From: Eupeodes corollae
Lineage: Eukaryota > Arthropoda > Insecta > Diptera > Syrphidae
Length of the DNA stretch: 64,000 nucleotides
Reading direction: 5' to 3'
Assembly: GCF_945859685.1 (NCBI RefSeq)
Contig: NC_079148.1
Coordinates: 56,306,421-56,370,420 of the forward strand
Part shown: positions 39,001 to 45,004 of the stretch, one piece after another
Numbering within the stretch: the first letter of the stretch is position 1
How the letters are laid out: the number at the start of each line of letters is the position of its first letter
Notes under the pieces: generated by a model
Told to the model about the DNA's origin: nothing
Databases searched by the model: none
The model's input: only the letters and a program-made list of their open reading frames with translations
Made by a program: the position numbers and the translations under genes

Positions 39001-41243
39001 TTCTGGTACTATTTATGTATATCAGCGAAGAATGTTATCAATCGTTATTTCGTTTTATAAAACCAAAAATTATTTCTAGAAACGATCTTAACACAATTCA
39101 AACAATCAAATAGTCAAAGAATTTTGTGTTGAACTCTTGTCAACGAGAAGAAAACTGCATTATCGAAACAACATACCTTATATTATTTTGCTATCTACAA
39201 GTGATTAAAATTCTCTTATCTGAATTTCGTCACCGCAAACGTTTATTAAAAAAAAATATCTATATAAAATTTAATCTTTACAGACAAACAACAAGAATTT
39301 GATTTACCTTCTTTGCGTGTGGAAGAAAACACAGAACAACATGTGGTACCTTATCCTCGCGCCCGTTCACCACGTGGCCCGCCAATGTCTCAAATATCAG
39401 GTGTTAAGAGACCCCTATCGCACACAAACTCATTTACTGGTGAGCGGTTACCAACGTTTGGTGTTGAAACACCTCACGAAAATGCACTGGGAACGCATCT
39501 GGGTGATCTAGATACGTGGGGCATTGATATATTTAGAATTGGTGATCTGAGTGTTCATAGGCCGCTTACCTGTGTTGCTTATACAATATTTCAGGTAATT
39601 TTTATTTTGATAAATTCTTACCTATAACAACTTATAACTTTCTTTTTTTATTGTGTTTTACAGAGTAGAGAATTGCTGACCAGTCTTATGATACCACCGA
39701 AAACTTTTCTCAATTTCATGACTACTTTGGAGGACCATTACGTTAAAGACAATCCATTTCATAATTCATTACATGCAGCCGATGTTACCCAAAGTACAAA
39801 TGTGCTGCTAAATACTCCGGCCTTGGAGGGTGTATTTACGCCATTAGAAATTGGCGGTGCCCTATTTGCGGCATGCATTCATGATGTGGATCATCCGGGC
39901 CTAACAAATCAATTTTTAGTTAATTCAAGTAAGTTATAAAGTTATATTATGAATTCCATTGCAATCTTGAACTTGTTACGAAAACTTAAAAAAACATACC
40001 ATTTGATATTTGGGGATTCGTAAATGTATTCGAATGCGATTTAATGCTCTATAGGATTGATAAAAAAGAAGACGTATTAAAAAATAAATGAGATCCTTCA
40101 TAGTTTCCTTCATGAACCCCTTAACGTAACAAATAATTTCAAACTTAATTTGTATACTTTTTTTAAAAAAAAAAGGTTCTGAACTAGCGTTGATGTATAA
40201 TGACGAATCTGTTTTGGAAAATCATCATTTAGCGGTTGCCTTTAAACTACTGCAAAATACAGGCTGCGATATATTTTGCAATATGCAAAAGTAAGATAAT
40301 ATTTTTTTTTTAAATTGCCTTGCAACTAAACACTTAAATTATTAAATTCTAGGAAACAACGTCAGACATTAAGAAAAATGGTTATTGACATTGTTTTATC
40401 AACGGATATGTCTAAACATATGAGTCTTTTGGCTGACCTTAAGACAATGGTTGAAACTAAGAAAGTAGCCGGTTCAGGTGTTTTACTATTGGACAACTAC
40501 ACTGACCGTATACAGGTAAGATTTTTATTTAATCAAAAAAAATCATCTTTTATTAACAACTAATTTTTGTATATCATTAGGTCTTAGAAAATCTGGTGCA
40601 TTGTGCCGATTTAAGTAATCCGACAAAACCGCTTGCACTTTACAAACGCTGGGTAGAGCTATTAATGGAAGAATTCTTTTTACAAGGTGACAAAGAAAGA
40701 GAAAATGGCATGGATATAAGTCCAATGTGTGATCGACATAATGCTACAATTGAAAAATCACAAGTTGGATTTATTGATTATATTGTCCATCCATTATGGG
40801 AAACATGGGCCGATTTGGTTCATCCAGACGCACAGGATATCTTAGATACTCTTGAAGAGAACAGAGACTATTATCAAAGTGCAATTCCGCCATCGCCACC
40901 ACCTTCACTCGATGAAGGTGACGATAAAATTCGTTTTCAAGTAAGCATTAGTTTTTTCATAATCATTGATTATTGTATTTTTAAATCTGATAAAAAAAAT
41001 ATTATCATAGATTATATTTCAATTTTAGAAACCAATTCAGTTAACATTAAAATGAGTCAGATAAACTTTCTCTTATAAAACAATTTTTTATTTCAAAAAT
41101 CTATCTTCACTTTATTACAGGTCACTCTCGAAGAATCAGATCAAGAAAATTTAGCTGAACTTGAAGAAGGTGATGAGAGTGAAGGTGGAATCGAGATAAA
41201 ACCGTCGGGGAGTCAAAATCAATCCCAACACATTGGAATGTGA
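2116..41243 (+). CDS. dnc: dunce, cAMP-specific 3',5'-cyclic phosphodiesterase (PDE4), long form
   Basis: Join of 2116-3023, 9558-9734, 12704-12742 (cassette), 37249-37353, 37633-37801, 37917-38010, 39284-39594, 39664-39928, 40176-40290, 40353-40515, 40581-40940 and 41121-41243. The sum is 2829 bases, or 942 residues plus TGA, and every junction phase closes. The enzyme hydrolyses cAMP to AMP and in flies acts in learning and female fertility. Order of parts: a Ser/Arg-rich N-terminus (1-302); UCR1 with the PKA-type motif RRES (about 303-410); UCR2 (about 435-500); linker; HD-type catalytic domain (about 560-900). Metal ligands are visible in HNSLHA (about 634), HDVDHPG (about 674) and HCADLSNP (about 789), and the purine-binding Gln lies in the SQVGFIDYIVHP region. 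An alternative first exon lies at 25923. Identity is very secure; the 5' end is less so. Confidence 0.93.
3024..5039. other. dnc: dnc intron, first part
   Basis: AT-rich intronic DNA. Small ORFs here (for example at 3179 and 4427) have no recognisable domain or codon bias. No element was recognised. Confidence 0.6.
5040..5960. repeat. Minisatellite of about 174 bp in dnc intron
   Basis: A diverged tandem repeat. The landmark ACTGTCAATTCGATTTTT or a variant begins at 5267, 5441, 5615 and 5790, so the period is 174-175 bases. Other shared pieces are GTTGAAAACAATATTT, TTTTGAAAAGATATTTGAG and TCGAAAA-CAATTTTTACC. Edges decay on both sides, giving about four to five units. Confidence 0.85.
5961..6380. 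repeat. Probable interspersed repeat next to minisatellite
   Basis: Contains an ACGTACGGACGTATGGACG-type run, ACATACATACACTCGCAAGC, and a tail TCGGACTTATTACAATTACT followed by CTATGGGAAGTTAA. I know similar text as a common dipteran interspersed repeat, but the class is not certain. It continues directly from the 174-bp array, so array and repeat may be one unit. Confidence 0.5.
6381..7329. other. dnc: dnc intron, no feature seen
   Basis: AT-rich intronic DNA without a recognised gene or element. The open frame on the - strand at 6367-6564 has no recognisable content. Confidence 0.5.
7330..7870 (+). mobile_element. Arthropod-type non-autonomous repeat
   Basis: Begins CCATACTAATATTATAAAT, followed by AACTCTGTCTGTCTGTTACT and two copies of CGCCTAAACTACTGAAC with ATGAAATTTGGTA. 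It ends near GCGGATGAAGTCGCGGACAA. I recall this head-to-tail layout (start CTAATATTATAAATG, end GATGAAGTCGCGGGCAAC) as a repeat found across many arthropods. The class, perhaps Helitron-like, is not settled by what I see. Confidence 0.6.
7871..9557. other. dnc: dnc intron
   Basis: AT-rich intron running to the acceptor at 9555-9557. One perfect hairpin (8981-8990 with 9000-9009) is present. Nothing else was recognised. Confidence 0.55.
9558..9734 (+). CDS. dnc: dnc exon, UCR1 first half
   Basis: Acceptor TTTCAG ends at 9557 and donor AAAG|GTAAAT begins at 9735. It encodes FDVENGQGARSPLEGG and then RRESFLYRSDSDFEMSPK, the most conserved stretch of PDE4 UCR1. In the family, the Ser in RRES is the PKA site that activates long forms. 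The exon enters in phase 2 (Ser codon split) and leaves in phase 2. Confidence 0.96.
9735..10640. other. dnc: dnc intron
   Basis: AT-rich intron sequence with no recognised element. Small ORFs at 9916 (-) and 10084 (+) lie on low-complexity sequence. Confidence 0.5.
10641..11280 (+). mobile_element. Degenerate mariner-family relic
   Basis: A start-like MDRLTIE at 10711 and, near 11117-11163, the peptide ADIQPEMWRKVLKN, followed by AHFNDVLFA, match the usual C-terminus of mariner transposases (E-I-x-P-x-M/L...VLxNW...GGHLNDIIF). Several stops and frame changes lie between. Not functional. Ends and inverted repeats were not resolved. Confidence 0.6.
11281..12703. other. dnc: dnc intron
   Basis: AT-rich intron leading to the cassette exon acceptor CTTTCAG at 12697-12703. 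No gene or element recognised. Open frames at 12038-12419 (-) show no domain. Confidence 0.5.
12704..12742 (+). CDS. dnc: dnc 39-base cassette micro-exon
   Basis: Acceptor CACCCTTTCAG and donor TC|GTACGT bound 39 bases (13 codons), encoding the RFKEQEASNLIERS region inside UCR1. As its length is a multiple of three and both edges are phase 2, inclusion or skipping keeps the frame. I recall that Drosophila dnc carries a very similar peptide at this point. Whether it is alternatively used here is inference. Confidence 0.9.
12743..13744. other. dnc: dnc large intron, first part
   Basis: AT-rich DNA directly after the cassette exon, with no recognised element. The hydrophobic 64-residue ORF at 12776 lies on Phe/Leu-rich AT sequence and is not supported as a gene. 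Confidence 0.5.
13745..15165. repeat. Dispersed repeat copy 1, split by a TTAA element
   Basis: 13745-13856 plus 14751-15165 match, in order, blocks of copy 2 at 35395-36285. Shared blocks include TCCTGAATTC(G/A)AATCT, ACTATGATGATTTT/TGTATGATGATTTT, CTTTGTCTTCTAGA, CGAATCCAAC, CAAGTTTTAAAAATA, TTTTTCTGTTGAAA, GAGACACGT and TTGAACTGAATATCGA or a variant. The block near 13793 resembles a polymerase III B box. The family is not recognised. Confidence 0.65.
13857..14746. mobile_element. 890-bp TTAA-flanked non-autonomous DNA element
   Basis: TTAA at 13853-13856 and 14747-14750 flank imperfect terminal inverted repeats (left GGCTACCCGAGACGAA, right reverse complement GCTCACCCGAGTCGAA, 12 of 16 matching). 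It lies inside dispersed repeat copy 1. Copy 2 shows the matching unoccupied site, with a single TTAA at 35534-35537. The centre (about 14160-14330) is purine-rich low-complexity DNA and there is no transposase. TTAA targets occur with piggyBac and Kolobok; neither is assigned. Confidence 0.7.
15166..15779. other. dnc: dnc large intron
   Basis: AT-rich intron DNA. Open frames at 15180-15383 (-) show no recognisable domain. Confidence 0.45.
15780..16640 (+). mobile_element. Degenerate non-LTR retrotransposon, reverse transcriptase fragment
   Basis: 15808-16101 encodes ELDISKAFNRVWHQILLSK, then a run resembling WISNYFSHRLIQVLLNGF, the RT fingers/palm of non-LTR elements (D-I-S-K-A-F-D-R-V-W-H). 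In another frame near 16160, LSFSYSFSESHPSSGVE fits the segment just after a YADD box. 16339-16617 ends in a C-terminal type motif (R-x-C/W-M/N-x-L-P-x-S-V-F-P). Frame breaks and a deletion show a dead, 5'-truncated copy. Confidence 0.75.
16641..19134. other. dnc: dnc large intron
   Basis: About 2.5 kb of AT-rich intron with no recognised gene, element or strong repeat. The open frame at 17375-17620 (-) is not supported by domain content. Confidence 0.5.
19135..19586 (-). mobile_element. Degenerate mariner-family transposase fragment
   Basis: Read on the - strand, FDDAHFYLEAALI (about 19520-19565) matches the first catalytic block of mariner transposases (S/F-D-E-A-H-F). VKEKVYANVLQLIQDLNK (about 19165-19235) matches the C-terminal block around K-V-Y-A-N. 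The region between holds stops and deletions. The MITE at 19587 breaks or borders it. Confidence 0.65.
19587..19822 (+). mobile_element. MITE copy 1 (GTGGAATCGGCT family), right end missing
   Basis: After CAG (19584-19586) it begins AGGTGGAATCGGCTAAGG and follows copy 2 (28081-28390) base by base, with mismatches, to about 19822. It then loses similarity before the right inverted repeat. An internal perfect stem, TTGACTATCA with TGATAGTCAA, starts near 19611. Confidence 0.8.
19823..20049. other. dnc: dnc large intron, unassigned
   Basis: No element was recognised between MITE copy 1 and the LINE relic that follows. Confidence 0.4.
20050..20700 (-). mobile_element. Degenerate LINE 3' fragment
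   Basis: On the - strand, ADCTLDLVIDVQNHV is followed by DARKRFLQKLHGIRRRGDSV near 20150-20290. This resembles the segment after the RNase H domain of Jockey/R1-type LINEs, where a C-x2-C...H...C knuckle and E-T-V/S-x-H-L-L-C are expected. Stops and frame changes are frequent. The assignment rests on motif resemblance only. Confidence 0.4.
20719..22010 (-). mobile_element. mariner-like element, near full length, inactive
   Basis: A 1292-bp element flanked by TA (20717-20718 and 22011-22012) with imperfect terminal inverted repeats (left AACGGTGATTTTTT, right AAGGGTGATTTTTT). Transposase pieces on the - strand run 21897-21646, 21671-21426 and about 21450-20783 in different frames. They give an N-terminal helix-turn-helix (TNELRLQIIEFYYQ...EQTINAIVTKF...RTVRTEENI, DUF4817 type) and a DDE domain. 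Later catalytic blocks QQDGATCHTA and SCDLTPLDYFLW are intact, with 36 residues between the Asps. The first catalytic block reads CYEAHFW, so its Asp is Tyr. Confidence 0.9.
20783..21897 (-). pseudogene. Broken mariner transposase gene
   Basis: The coding region of the element above, about 360 codons. It has at least two frame changes (near 21660 and near 21430) and a Tyr in place of the first catalytic Asp near 21430. In this family the transposase cuts at TA by a DDE mechanism; losing the Asp should abolish activity. The 209-residue C-terminal frame (21412-20783) is still open. Confidence 0.88.
22011..22416. other. dnc: dnc large intron between mariner and LINE
   Basis: About 400 bases with locally higher GC than the intron. 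Near 22325 lies TTGTCAAATGACAAAATTTG, a pattern seen near ends of mariner-type elements. No transposase motif could be confirmed. The last 11 bases (22406-22416) are the left target duplication of the LINE. Confidence 0.45.
22417..24514 (+). mobile_element. 5'-truncated non-LTR retrotransposon with open frame
   Basis: Flanked by an 11-base target duplication TAATACTAAAT (22406-22416 and 24515-24525). The 5' end is truncated inside the reverse transcriptase region. The 3' part has a poly-A stretch at about 24373 and a short TTAC tail (24501-24514). The whole remaining reading frame is open, so the insertion is young relative to its neighbours. The clade was not settled (I or Jockey group features). 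Confidence 0.9.
22421..24341 (+). CDS. Non-LTR reverse transcriptase, C-terminal part of ORF2
   Basis: The frame is open from the stop at 22418-22420 to 24341, about 640 codons with no stop; the native start is lost by 5' truncation. Motifs in order: GKAPGEDGIPYDFFKN (fingers), FPIHKKG, NYRGISFMNTIGKLF, LQAGFRKN, FVDFKAAFDLIHR, SGVKQGCPLSALLFALFIND, LLYADDLVILS (catalytic YADD near 23176-23187), GLIINTDKSKVMVF and YTYLGVKLN. The C-terminus has a Cys-rich block FCTLCNLKSKEDCFDFIGVC (about 24123-24182). No endonuclease domain remains, so this copy cannot mobilise itself. It lies in a dnc intron and is sense to dnc. Confidence 0.88.
24526..25185. other. dnc: dnc large intron
   Basis: AT-rich intron between the LINE and the ATC microsatellite. 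No feature recognised. Confidence 0.5.
25186..25246. repeat. ATC microsatellite
   Basis: Perfect and near-perfect CAT/ATC triplets with ATGATCATGATC interruptions, about 55 bases, upstream of the second dnc first exon. Confidence 0.9.
25500..25922 (+). promoter_or_regulatory. dnc: GC-rich candidate promoter and 5' leader of dnc short form
   Basis: 25505-25640 is sharply richer in G and C (CCGCC, CTGCTG and GCCGTCACC repeats) than the intron around it. It contains a perfect 7-base inverted pair CCGGTCA (25605-25611) and TGACCGG (25632-25638), plus the palindrome GACCGGTC (25633-25640). The coding start of the alternative exon follows at 25923. Transcription start and factor binding are inferred. 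No clear TATA box is placed. Confidence 0.5.
25923..26038 (+). CDS. dnc: dnc alternative first coding exon
   Basis: ATG at 25923, donor CGAAG|GTACCT at 26039. It encodes MNHHHHSCGNMIPTAFDDED and ends AAIAHERNNMFHKPR. The leftover AG is the same phase 2 as the 9558 and 12704 exons, so it joins 37249 in frame to give Ser-His-Gly-Glu-Asp. The resulting protein is 606 residues. It lacks the RRES-containing first half of UCR1 but keeps the second half, UCR2 and the catalytic domain. An A/D/E-rich segment with DDLAAAIAHE recalls an isoform-specific dnc N-terminus in Drosophila. Confidence 0.9.
26039..27433. other. dnc: dnc large intron
   Basis: AT-rich intron from the alternative exon donor to the TTAA element. 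No gene or element was recognised. Confidence 0.5.
28007..28615 (-). pseudogene. C-terminal fragment of unassigned transposon-borne protein, split by MITE
   Basis: On the - strand 28615-28391 reads FIKAIGGNGPGKLIDNV, then MGCPIGCKAHTYVEKRDEK and SRSERRVSDAFKQARI. After the MITE, 28080-28007 reads EQASLKEFQEEEEEILYRPG and ends IAD plus TGA. Removing the MITE and one CAG copy keeps the frame, apart from one TGA after ARID. The pattern GNGPGKLID...MGCPIG...R-x-S-R-A/S-E-R-R...LYxPGIAD recurs, as I recall, in uncharacterised multi-copy proteins of arthropods and cnidarians. Function unknown; the enclosing inverted repeats suggest a transposase or accessory protein. Confidence 0.65.
28081..28390 (+). 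mobile_element. MITE copy 2 (GAGTGGAATCGGCT family), complete
   Basis: 310 bp with 14-base terminal inverted repeats (left GAGTGGAATCGGCT, right AGCCGATTCCACTC) and a 3-base target duplication CAG (28078-28080, 28391-28393). It has no coding capacity. Copy 1 lies at 19587. A 3-base duplication occurs with Harbinger and CACTA-type elements; the superfamily is not assigned. Confidence 0.9.
28666..30682. other. dnc: dnc large intron
   Basis: About 2 kb of AT-rich intron with no recognised element. The open frame at 28991-29179 (-) shows no domain. Confidence 0.5.
30683..31985 (+). mobile_element. Tc1-like DNA transposon, degenerate, right end lost
   Basis: TA at 30681-30682, then CAGTGAGTGTCATTAATATT. 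The block CATTAATATTCGGTTTTT occurs at about 30693 and again at about 30894, as expected for paired transposase-binding repeats of IR/DR-type Tc1 elements. The transposase is fragmented over 31038-31869. No matching right inverted repeat was found after the coding region. Confidence 0.8.
31038..31869 (+). pseudogene. Broken Tc1-family transposase (DD34E)
   Basis: Pieces in changing frames: KLTTKEERLVLRKIKANL (DNA-binding half), FADESKYNLFG with the first Asp at 31436-31438, then a TAG, VMVWRKTNEELKSRNTKPTV, ENAVFIDGILNKKYYLRILK, FYKDNDLKHKENVVREWL and SDLNTIENLGDEW. Second Asp and Glu are present with exactly 34 residues between. It has stops and at least two frame changes, so it is inactive. 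Its orientation matches dnc. Confidence 0.85.
31986..32700. other. dnc: dnc large intron
   Basis: AT-rich intron after the Tc1 relic. The right Tc1 end, if still present, should lie near the start but was not seen. Confidence 0.45.
32712..32830 (+). mobile_element. tRNA-derived SINE head, weak
   Basis: GCTGTGATGCCAGAGGTCTG followed by GGTTAAATTCCTGC resembles, with mutations, the B-box half of the SINE piece at 48530-48648. Only about 36 bases are clearly shared. Confidence 0.45.
32831..33133. mobile_element. hAT-like MITE built around a TTA microsatellite
   Basis: Inverted repeats of 24 bases (left CAGGGACCGGCAAAATAACC, right reverse complement CAGGGTCCGGCAAAAAGATC; 20 of 24 match over the full length). 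The CAGGG-start and CGGCAAA core are typical of hAT ends. The 303-bp interior is mostly (TTA)n. No clean 8-base target duplication is visible. The long Ile ORF over it is an artefact of the repeat. Confidence 0.7.
32905..33001. repeat. ATT/TTA microsatellite
   Basis: Nearly 100 bases of TTA repeats with one interruption, inside the hAT-like MITE. Confidence 0.95.
33134..35394. other. dnc: dnc large intron
   Basis: AT-rich intron. A TATA-like GTTTATATAAAAATAGC lies near 34707, followed by a more GC-rich stretch with GGATGGACGGATGGATG. No associated coding exon could be defined. A TATG/CATA microsatellite lies near 34112-34138. Confidence 0.45.
35395..36285. repeat. Dispersed repeat copy 2 (unoccupied TTAA site)
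   Basis: Matches copy 1 (13745-15165) in ordered blocks. It carries TTAAGACACAAC at 35534, where copy 1 has the 890-bp TTAA element. It also holds a private insertion of about 240 bases (about 35750-35995) between the CGAATCCAAC and TTAAGTTTTAAAAATA blocks. The family is unknown. Confidence 0.65.
36286..37248. other. dnc: dnc large intron, last part
   Basis: AT-rich intron up to the acceptor TTTTTATAG ending at 37248. A less AT-rich stretch near 36420-36650 may be an old element but shows no confident motif. Confidence 0.45.
37249..37353 (+). CDS. dnc: dnc exon, UCR1 second half
   Basis: Acceptor TATAG|CC, donor CAA|GTAAGC. It encodes HGEDLIVTPFAQILASLRSV then RNNLLSLTNVQATN, the second half of UCR1. 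It accepts phase 2 from three different upstream exons (9558, 12704, 25923), so it is the first exon common to all forms seen. Confidence 0.97.
37633..37801 (+). CDS. dnc: dnc exon, UCR1-UCR2 linker and start of UCR2
   Basis: Donor CTTAAG|GTATGT. It encodes SRRPTPPSNANR then LATDTIEELDWCLDQLDTIQ and HRSVSDMASLK. The acceptor CGAAAG is weak; ATCCAG six bases later also keeps frame (Lys-Arg-Pro instead of Lys-Ser-Arg-Arg-Pro). The first choice matches the Drosophila order of residues as I recall it. Confidence 0.92.
37917..38010 (+). CDS. dnc: dnc exon, UCR2
   Basis: Acceptor TTTACAG, donor TTTTTGG|GTAAGT. It encodes FKRMLNKELSHFSESSRSGN and QISEYICSTFL, the UCR2 helix that folds over the catalytic pocket in PDE4. 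Confidence 0.97.
38011..39283. other. dnc: dnc intron
   Basis: A 1.27-kb AT-rich intron. The open frame at 38224-38454 (-) has no domain. No alternative first exon was recognised. Confidence 0.55.
39284..39594 (+). CDS. dnc: dnc exon, linker and start of catalytic domain
   Basis: Acceptor TTTACAG, donor TTTCAG|GTAATT. It encodes DKQQEFDLPSLRVEENTEQH, ARSPRGPPMSQISGVKRPL, ERLPTFGVETP and LTCVAYTIFQ. MSQISGVKR is a PDE4 hallmark. Confidence 0.97.
39664..39928 (+). CDS. dnc: dnc exon, catalytic core 1
   Basis: Acceptor TTTTACAG, donor TCAA|GTAAGT. It carries HNSLHAADVTQSTNVLL and ACIHDVDHPGLTNQF, which hold most of the zinc/magnesium ligands and the proton-donating His. Confidence 0.98.
40176..40290 (+). 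CDS. dnc: dnc exon, catalytic core 2
   Basis: Acceptor in a T-then-A run (AAAAG|GTTCT), donor CAAAA|GTAAGA. It encodes SELALMYNDESVLENHHLAV and KLLQNTGCDIFCNMQK. The acceptor is weak, but phase and protein match fix it. Confidence 0.95.
40353..40515 (+). CDS. dnc: dnc exon, catalytic core 3
   Basis: Acceptor ATTCTAG, donor ATACAG|GTAAGA. It encodes KQRQTLRKMVIDIVLSTDMS, KHMSLLADLKTMVETKKV and LLLDNYTDRIQ. Confidence 0.98.
40581..40940 (+). CDS. dnc: dnc exon, catalytic core 4
   Basis: Acceptor ATCATTAG, donor TTTTCAA|GTAAGC. It encodes VLENLVHCADLSNPTKPLAL, EEFFLQGDKERENGMDISPM, SQVGFIDYIVHPLWETWADL and DTLEENRDYYQSAIPPSPPP. It includes the fourth metal Asp (HCADLSNP) and the Gln that holds the purine ring. 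Confidence 0.98.
41121..41243 (+). CDS. dnc: dnc last coding exon
   Basis: Acceptor TTTATTACAG. It encodes VTLEESDQENLAELEEGDES, EGGIEIKPSGSQNQ and SQQHIGM-like end residues, then TGA at 41241-41243. The tail is much shorter than the Gly/Thr-rich tail I recall for D. melanogaster. Confidence 0.96.
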   Translation, partial: VTLEESDQENLAELEEGDESEGGIEIKPSGSQNQSQHIGM

Positions 41244-44200
41244 CGGAGAGTCGCGGGACTTTGTAAAAAAATTACTGAAAAGGCGCAAAATTTTTTACTT
41301 ATACGTTAGTATGTCACTTTTTATTGTGTAGAAAAAAATTAACAAAAAAAATATATAAAAAAAATGAATAGCGCAACAAAAAACCTAAACTAAACTAAAA
41401 TTACTAGACAACATTTATAAAAATAAAACAAACATCAACCACAAAAAAAAATAAAATCCTTACAAAAACTAATTTAAACAACAAAAACAAAAAACTGACA
41501 AATATGTCGTCGAAACAGGCAAACAAATTCTTACAGGATAAATAAACAAATTATTAATATTTTTACTTAATAATTTATATTCTTAGTTGGATTTATAAGT
41601 TGCAAATTTTGTATTAGATTTGTTTTTATTATTTTCAATTATTGTGTTTAAGTTCAAAGGCACATTTGCCAAATTAAATAAACAACTCTTATAATTTTTA
41701 AATGTATACAAACAAAAAACAACAACTTACAAAACAATATGAAAAATAGAATTATGTAAACCGATTTACAAGAATTTAATTGAACTCATGTTAATCAACA
41801 ATAAAAAACAAACAAACAATAAAATTAATAAAAAAAAAAAACAGATTTTAAATTTGCGCTCCCCCCCAAACAAAAAGAAAAGTTACAATTTAAATTTTGT
41901 TCGTTTTATAGCATTACTACTGCAATTATAAAGAAAATAAATATGTATGAAAAAAAAACTAACCAAAGTGTGAATTTGATGAAAGTTCTAAAAAACCAAA
42001 AAATTAAAATAATATACACAATATACTACATAGGTACTGGTGTTATATTAAATTGAAAATAAAAGTATATAAAAAAACAAAATAAAACAAACGGTAGCTA
42101 GTCATTTCAAATGTTATTTAAATTAATTAAAATGTTGTAACTTAAAAATACAAAATAATTTGTGTAATAGAAAGCCCACACGTCAAAAAAGTAAAAACAA
42201 AATACCATACATACATACATTTAAATATTATTCATTTATGACGGAAAAGCACAATAAATAAATTATTGTTGGACTCGAATTTGAAACAAATATTTAAATA
42301 TATATACAAAAAAGTACATATTATATTAAAATAATAATAATAAAAAACAAACACACACAAAATAAAATAACTTTAGTTTGTAAAACTCTAAGCAATGCTC
42401 GCTGCATCTATTCTCCTTCTCTTCTTCCTTCATATAAGCAAATATATAAATAAAACAAAACAAAATAAAACAAAAATATTAAAGTCTTCGAAAATAAAAA
42501 GAATGTTGTGATCTAACATGTTTTAAGATTTTTTATAAAAAAACAAAAAAAAACTAATAGTCCTTAAAGTCTTAATTTTAATAAAATTAAGATGAAAATT
42601 ATATTTAAAAAATTAAACATAATATCTACAAATATTTATTTAGAGAAAAGTTATTGGATGTTTTCCTTTTACTAATCAAAAACCATAGACCTTTAAAATT
42701 ATTGCTTACCTGCTTTTCATTAAAATCAACCTCAAACAACAAAATTTAATTTAACTTAGTTTATTATTTGTTTTATTTTTTGTTTATCAAAACTTCATCA
42801 ATTAAAAGGGAAAAGGTCCAATTTCTTTTTTGAATTGTGTAAAAAATAAAAAAATCTTTATAAAACAAAAAAAAACAATGTACATACAGAGAAAGAGTGA
42901 AATTCTACATTATTTCAGTTCATTTAAAATAAACGCATACATATTTGATAAACAAAAATATTAACATAGTAATTAACTGTATTCATAATAGAAACAAAAA
43001 ACAATTATTTTATTTATTTATTCTATATTTTATTATAAGGGCAGGATCCCTCCTTTTGCTATTTATGTAGTACATATTATGATAAATACAAAAATTAAAC
43101 ATTGCAATATGCATTAGAATATATACATATATATATACATATAACAAAACCATTGATAGAAAAAAAATGTTACAAATAATTTTTAAAAAATCAACAAAAA
43201 CAAAAAAACTGTGTCATTGAGTGTATCGATGCAAAATCTTTGTTCTCCTTCAAATAGCCGCAAGCCCTGAAAAGTCTGCATAAGTTAAAACCCACAAATA
43301 ATGAATGCCCATTGTTAAAATTTGTTGTGGTTTTTCTTAAAATCATAAGTTTGACTTAAATTTATAAAAAAAAAAAAGAAATTATAATACTTTTAAAAAT
43401 CTTAAGAAAGGCAAAACTGATTTACCATAAATTATTTCTAAAAATTAAACTAATGCCAAGGCATTTAATTTTATTGTTTTCTTTAAATTACTATCACTAA
43501 AGATATAAAAGACCCGATGACTTTTAGACCCAAGCATATAAAAATAATGATACAAAATTTGATTATATAATATATATATAAAATCCCACACCTACATACA
43601 TACATATATCGTAAACATTAAACTCGTGTAACTTAGATTGAATGATAAAATACAAAAAACAAAAAAAGAATAAAATCAATGTTATGTAACTATAATAGTC
43701 ATATTCATACATTATTAATGCAACTGAATAATCTTATTGCCTCTTTTTTGCCAATATCTAAACGTGAATCTTTTTTATTTTTGTTCTCATTTATTAGTGA
43801 TCTGCATAACTAAATATTTCTGATATCAAAACTAATTATTATTAAAGTATAATAGGACTTCGATAGAAACAAAATTAAACAGAACAAAAGTCATAACTTA
43901 AATAAATAACTCAAAGAGCAATAGAAATAGACAGACAAGACGACAGATATAGACAGACAGACATTAATCTTTTCTTTTGTTTTGCTTGTAAATATTTCTA
44001 AACAAAAACTAGGTAAATTTCAATATTAAAAAATGACATTTGAAATTAAAAAAACAAAAACAAAAACATAATAAATGTCTTTAAAACTGATAAAAAAAAA
44101 AACACAAAACAAAAGAGTTATGAAACTATAGAGGTTGGATATAAAAGAAATCTAAATGTAACCCAAGTAAGAAAACAAGTGTTTTTATTTTATTCTGTTA

Positions 44201-44650
44201 CTCGAATGAGCGAACCAAGAATTTACAGATTGTACACTGTCAATGTAGCTGTAAACTTTATTGGACATTAAAAATAAAAAACATACATACAATTCAGATA
44301 TACACATAGGAAACAAAAGTACTATTATTAAATGTAATAAAACAAATATTGTACTAGAAATCTAATTAAAAACAAACAAAACAAAAAAATCACTAAACAA
44401 TTTTAGTTTATAGAAATGTAAAAAAACAAAAATGAAGGAAAAATCATAAGTATAATTATAAATAATTGGCATAGCACGTGACGCTGGCGTGACGTGTGTG
44501 TTGTATTTATTTTCAATATGTGTAATAAATTATACAAATAAAAATATAAATCTGAAAAAAAAACAAAACAACAACAAAAACAAACGGAAACATATTAATT
44601 TTAAATAAATCTAAATTATAACAAAAATAATACTTTGTTTTCATTGAACT
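41244..44650 (+). other. dnc: dnc 3' untranslated region, inferred
   Basis: About 3.4 kb, markedly A-rich on the + strand with AAAC and AAAT runs, unlike the balanced AT of introns. AATAAA occurs at several places; the last pair is at 44524-44529 and 44537-44542. A Pumilio-type TGTAAATA lies near 43988. The true poly-A sites are inferred. Confidence 0.6.
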
Positions 44651-45004
44651 TCTATTTCTTTATTTATTATGATTATGGTTATTTGGGTCCTGGTTTGAAA
44701 ACTTTTCTTAAATTTATTTTAGATTTGGTCACTGCGGCGTATGTGGAACCATTTTCCTTGTTCTTATAGACAAATGTTTATTTCCTAACTTTTATTGTGA
44801 AAATAGGAGCTACGCCTATACGAAATAAGAAGAACTATGGTTTGTATTAAAAATAAACAATGAGTTAATTGTAAGATCTTTATATTACATTTTGAAGTTT
44901 TTAGGAGAACAAGGTTAAGGAGTATTATTGTATTCTCCATGGGCCATTTTACCCCCGTCTAATATCAACGTCGTACAAAAAAAATTACTGTTGATCTAAT
45001 TCAT
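44651..45004. other. Intergenic, no feature seen
   Basis: Between the inferred dnc 3' end and the tandem array. Nothing recognised. Confidence 0.4.
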
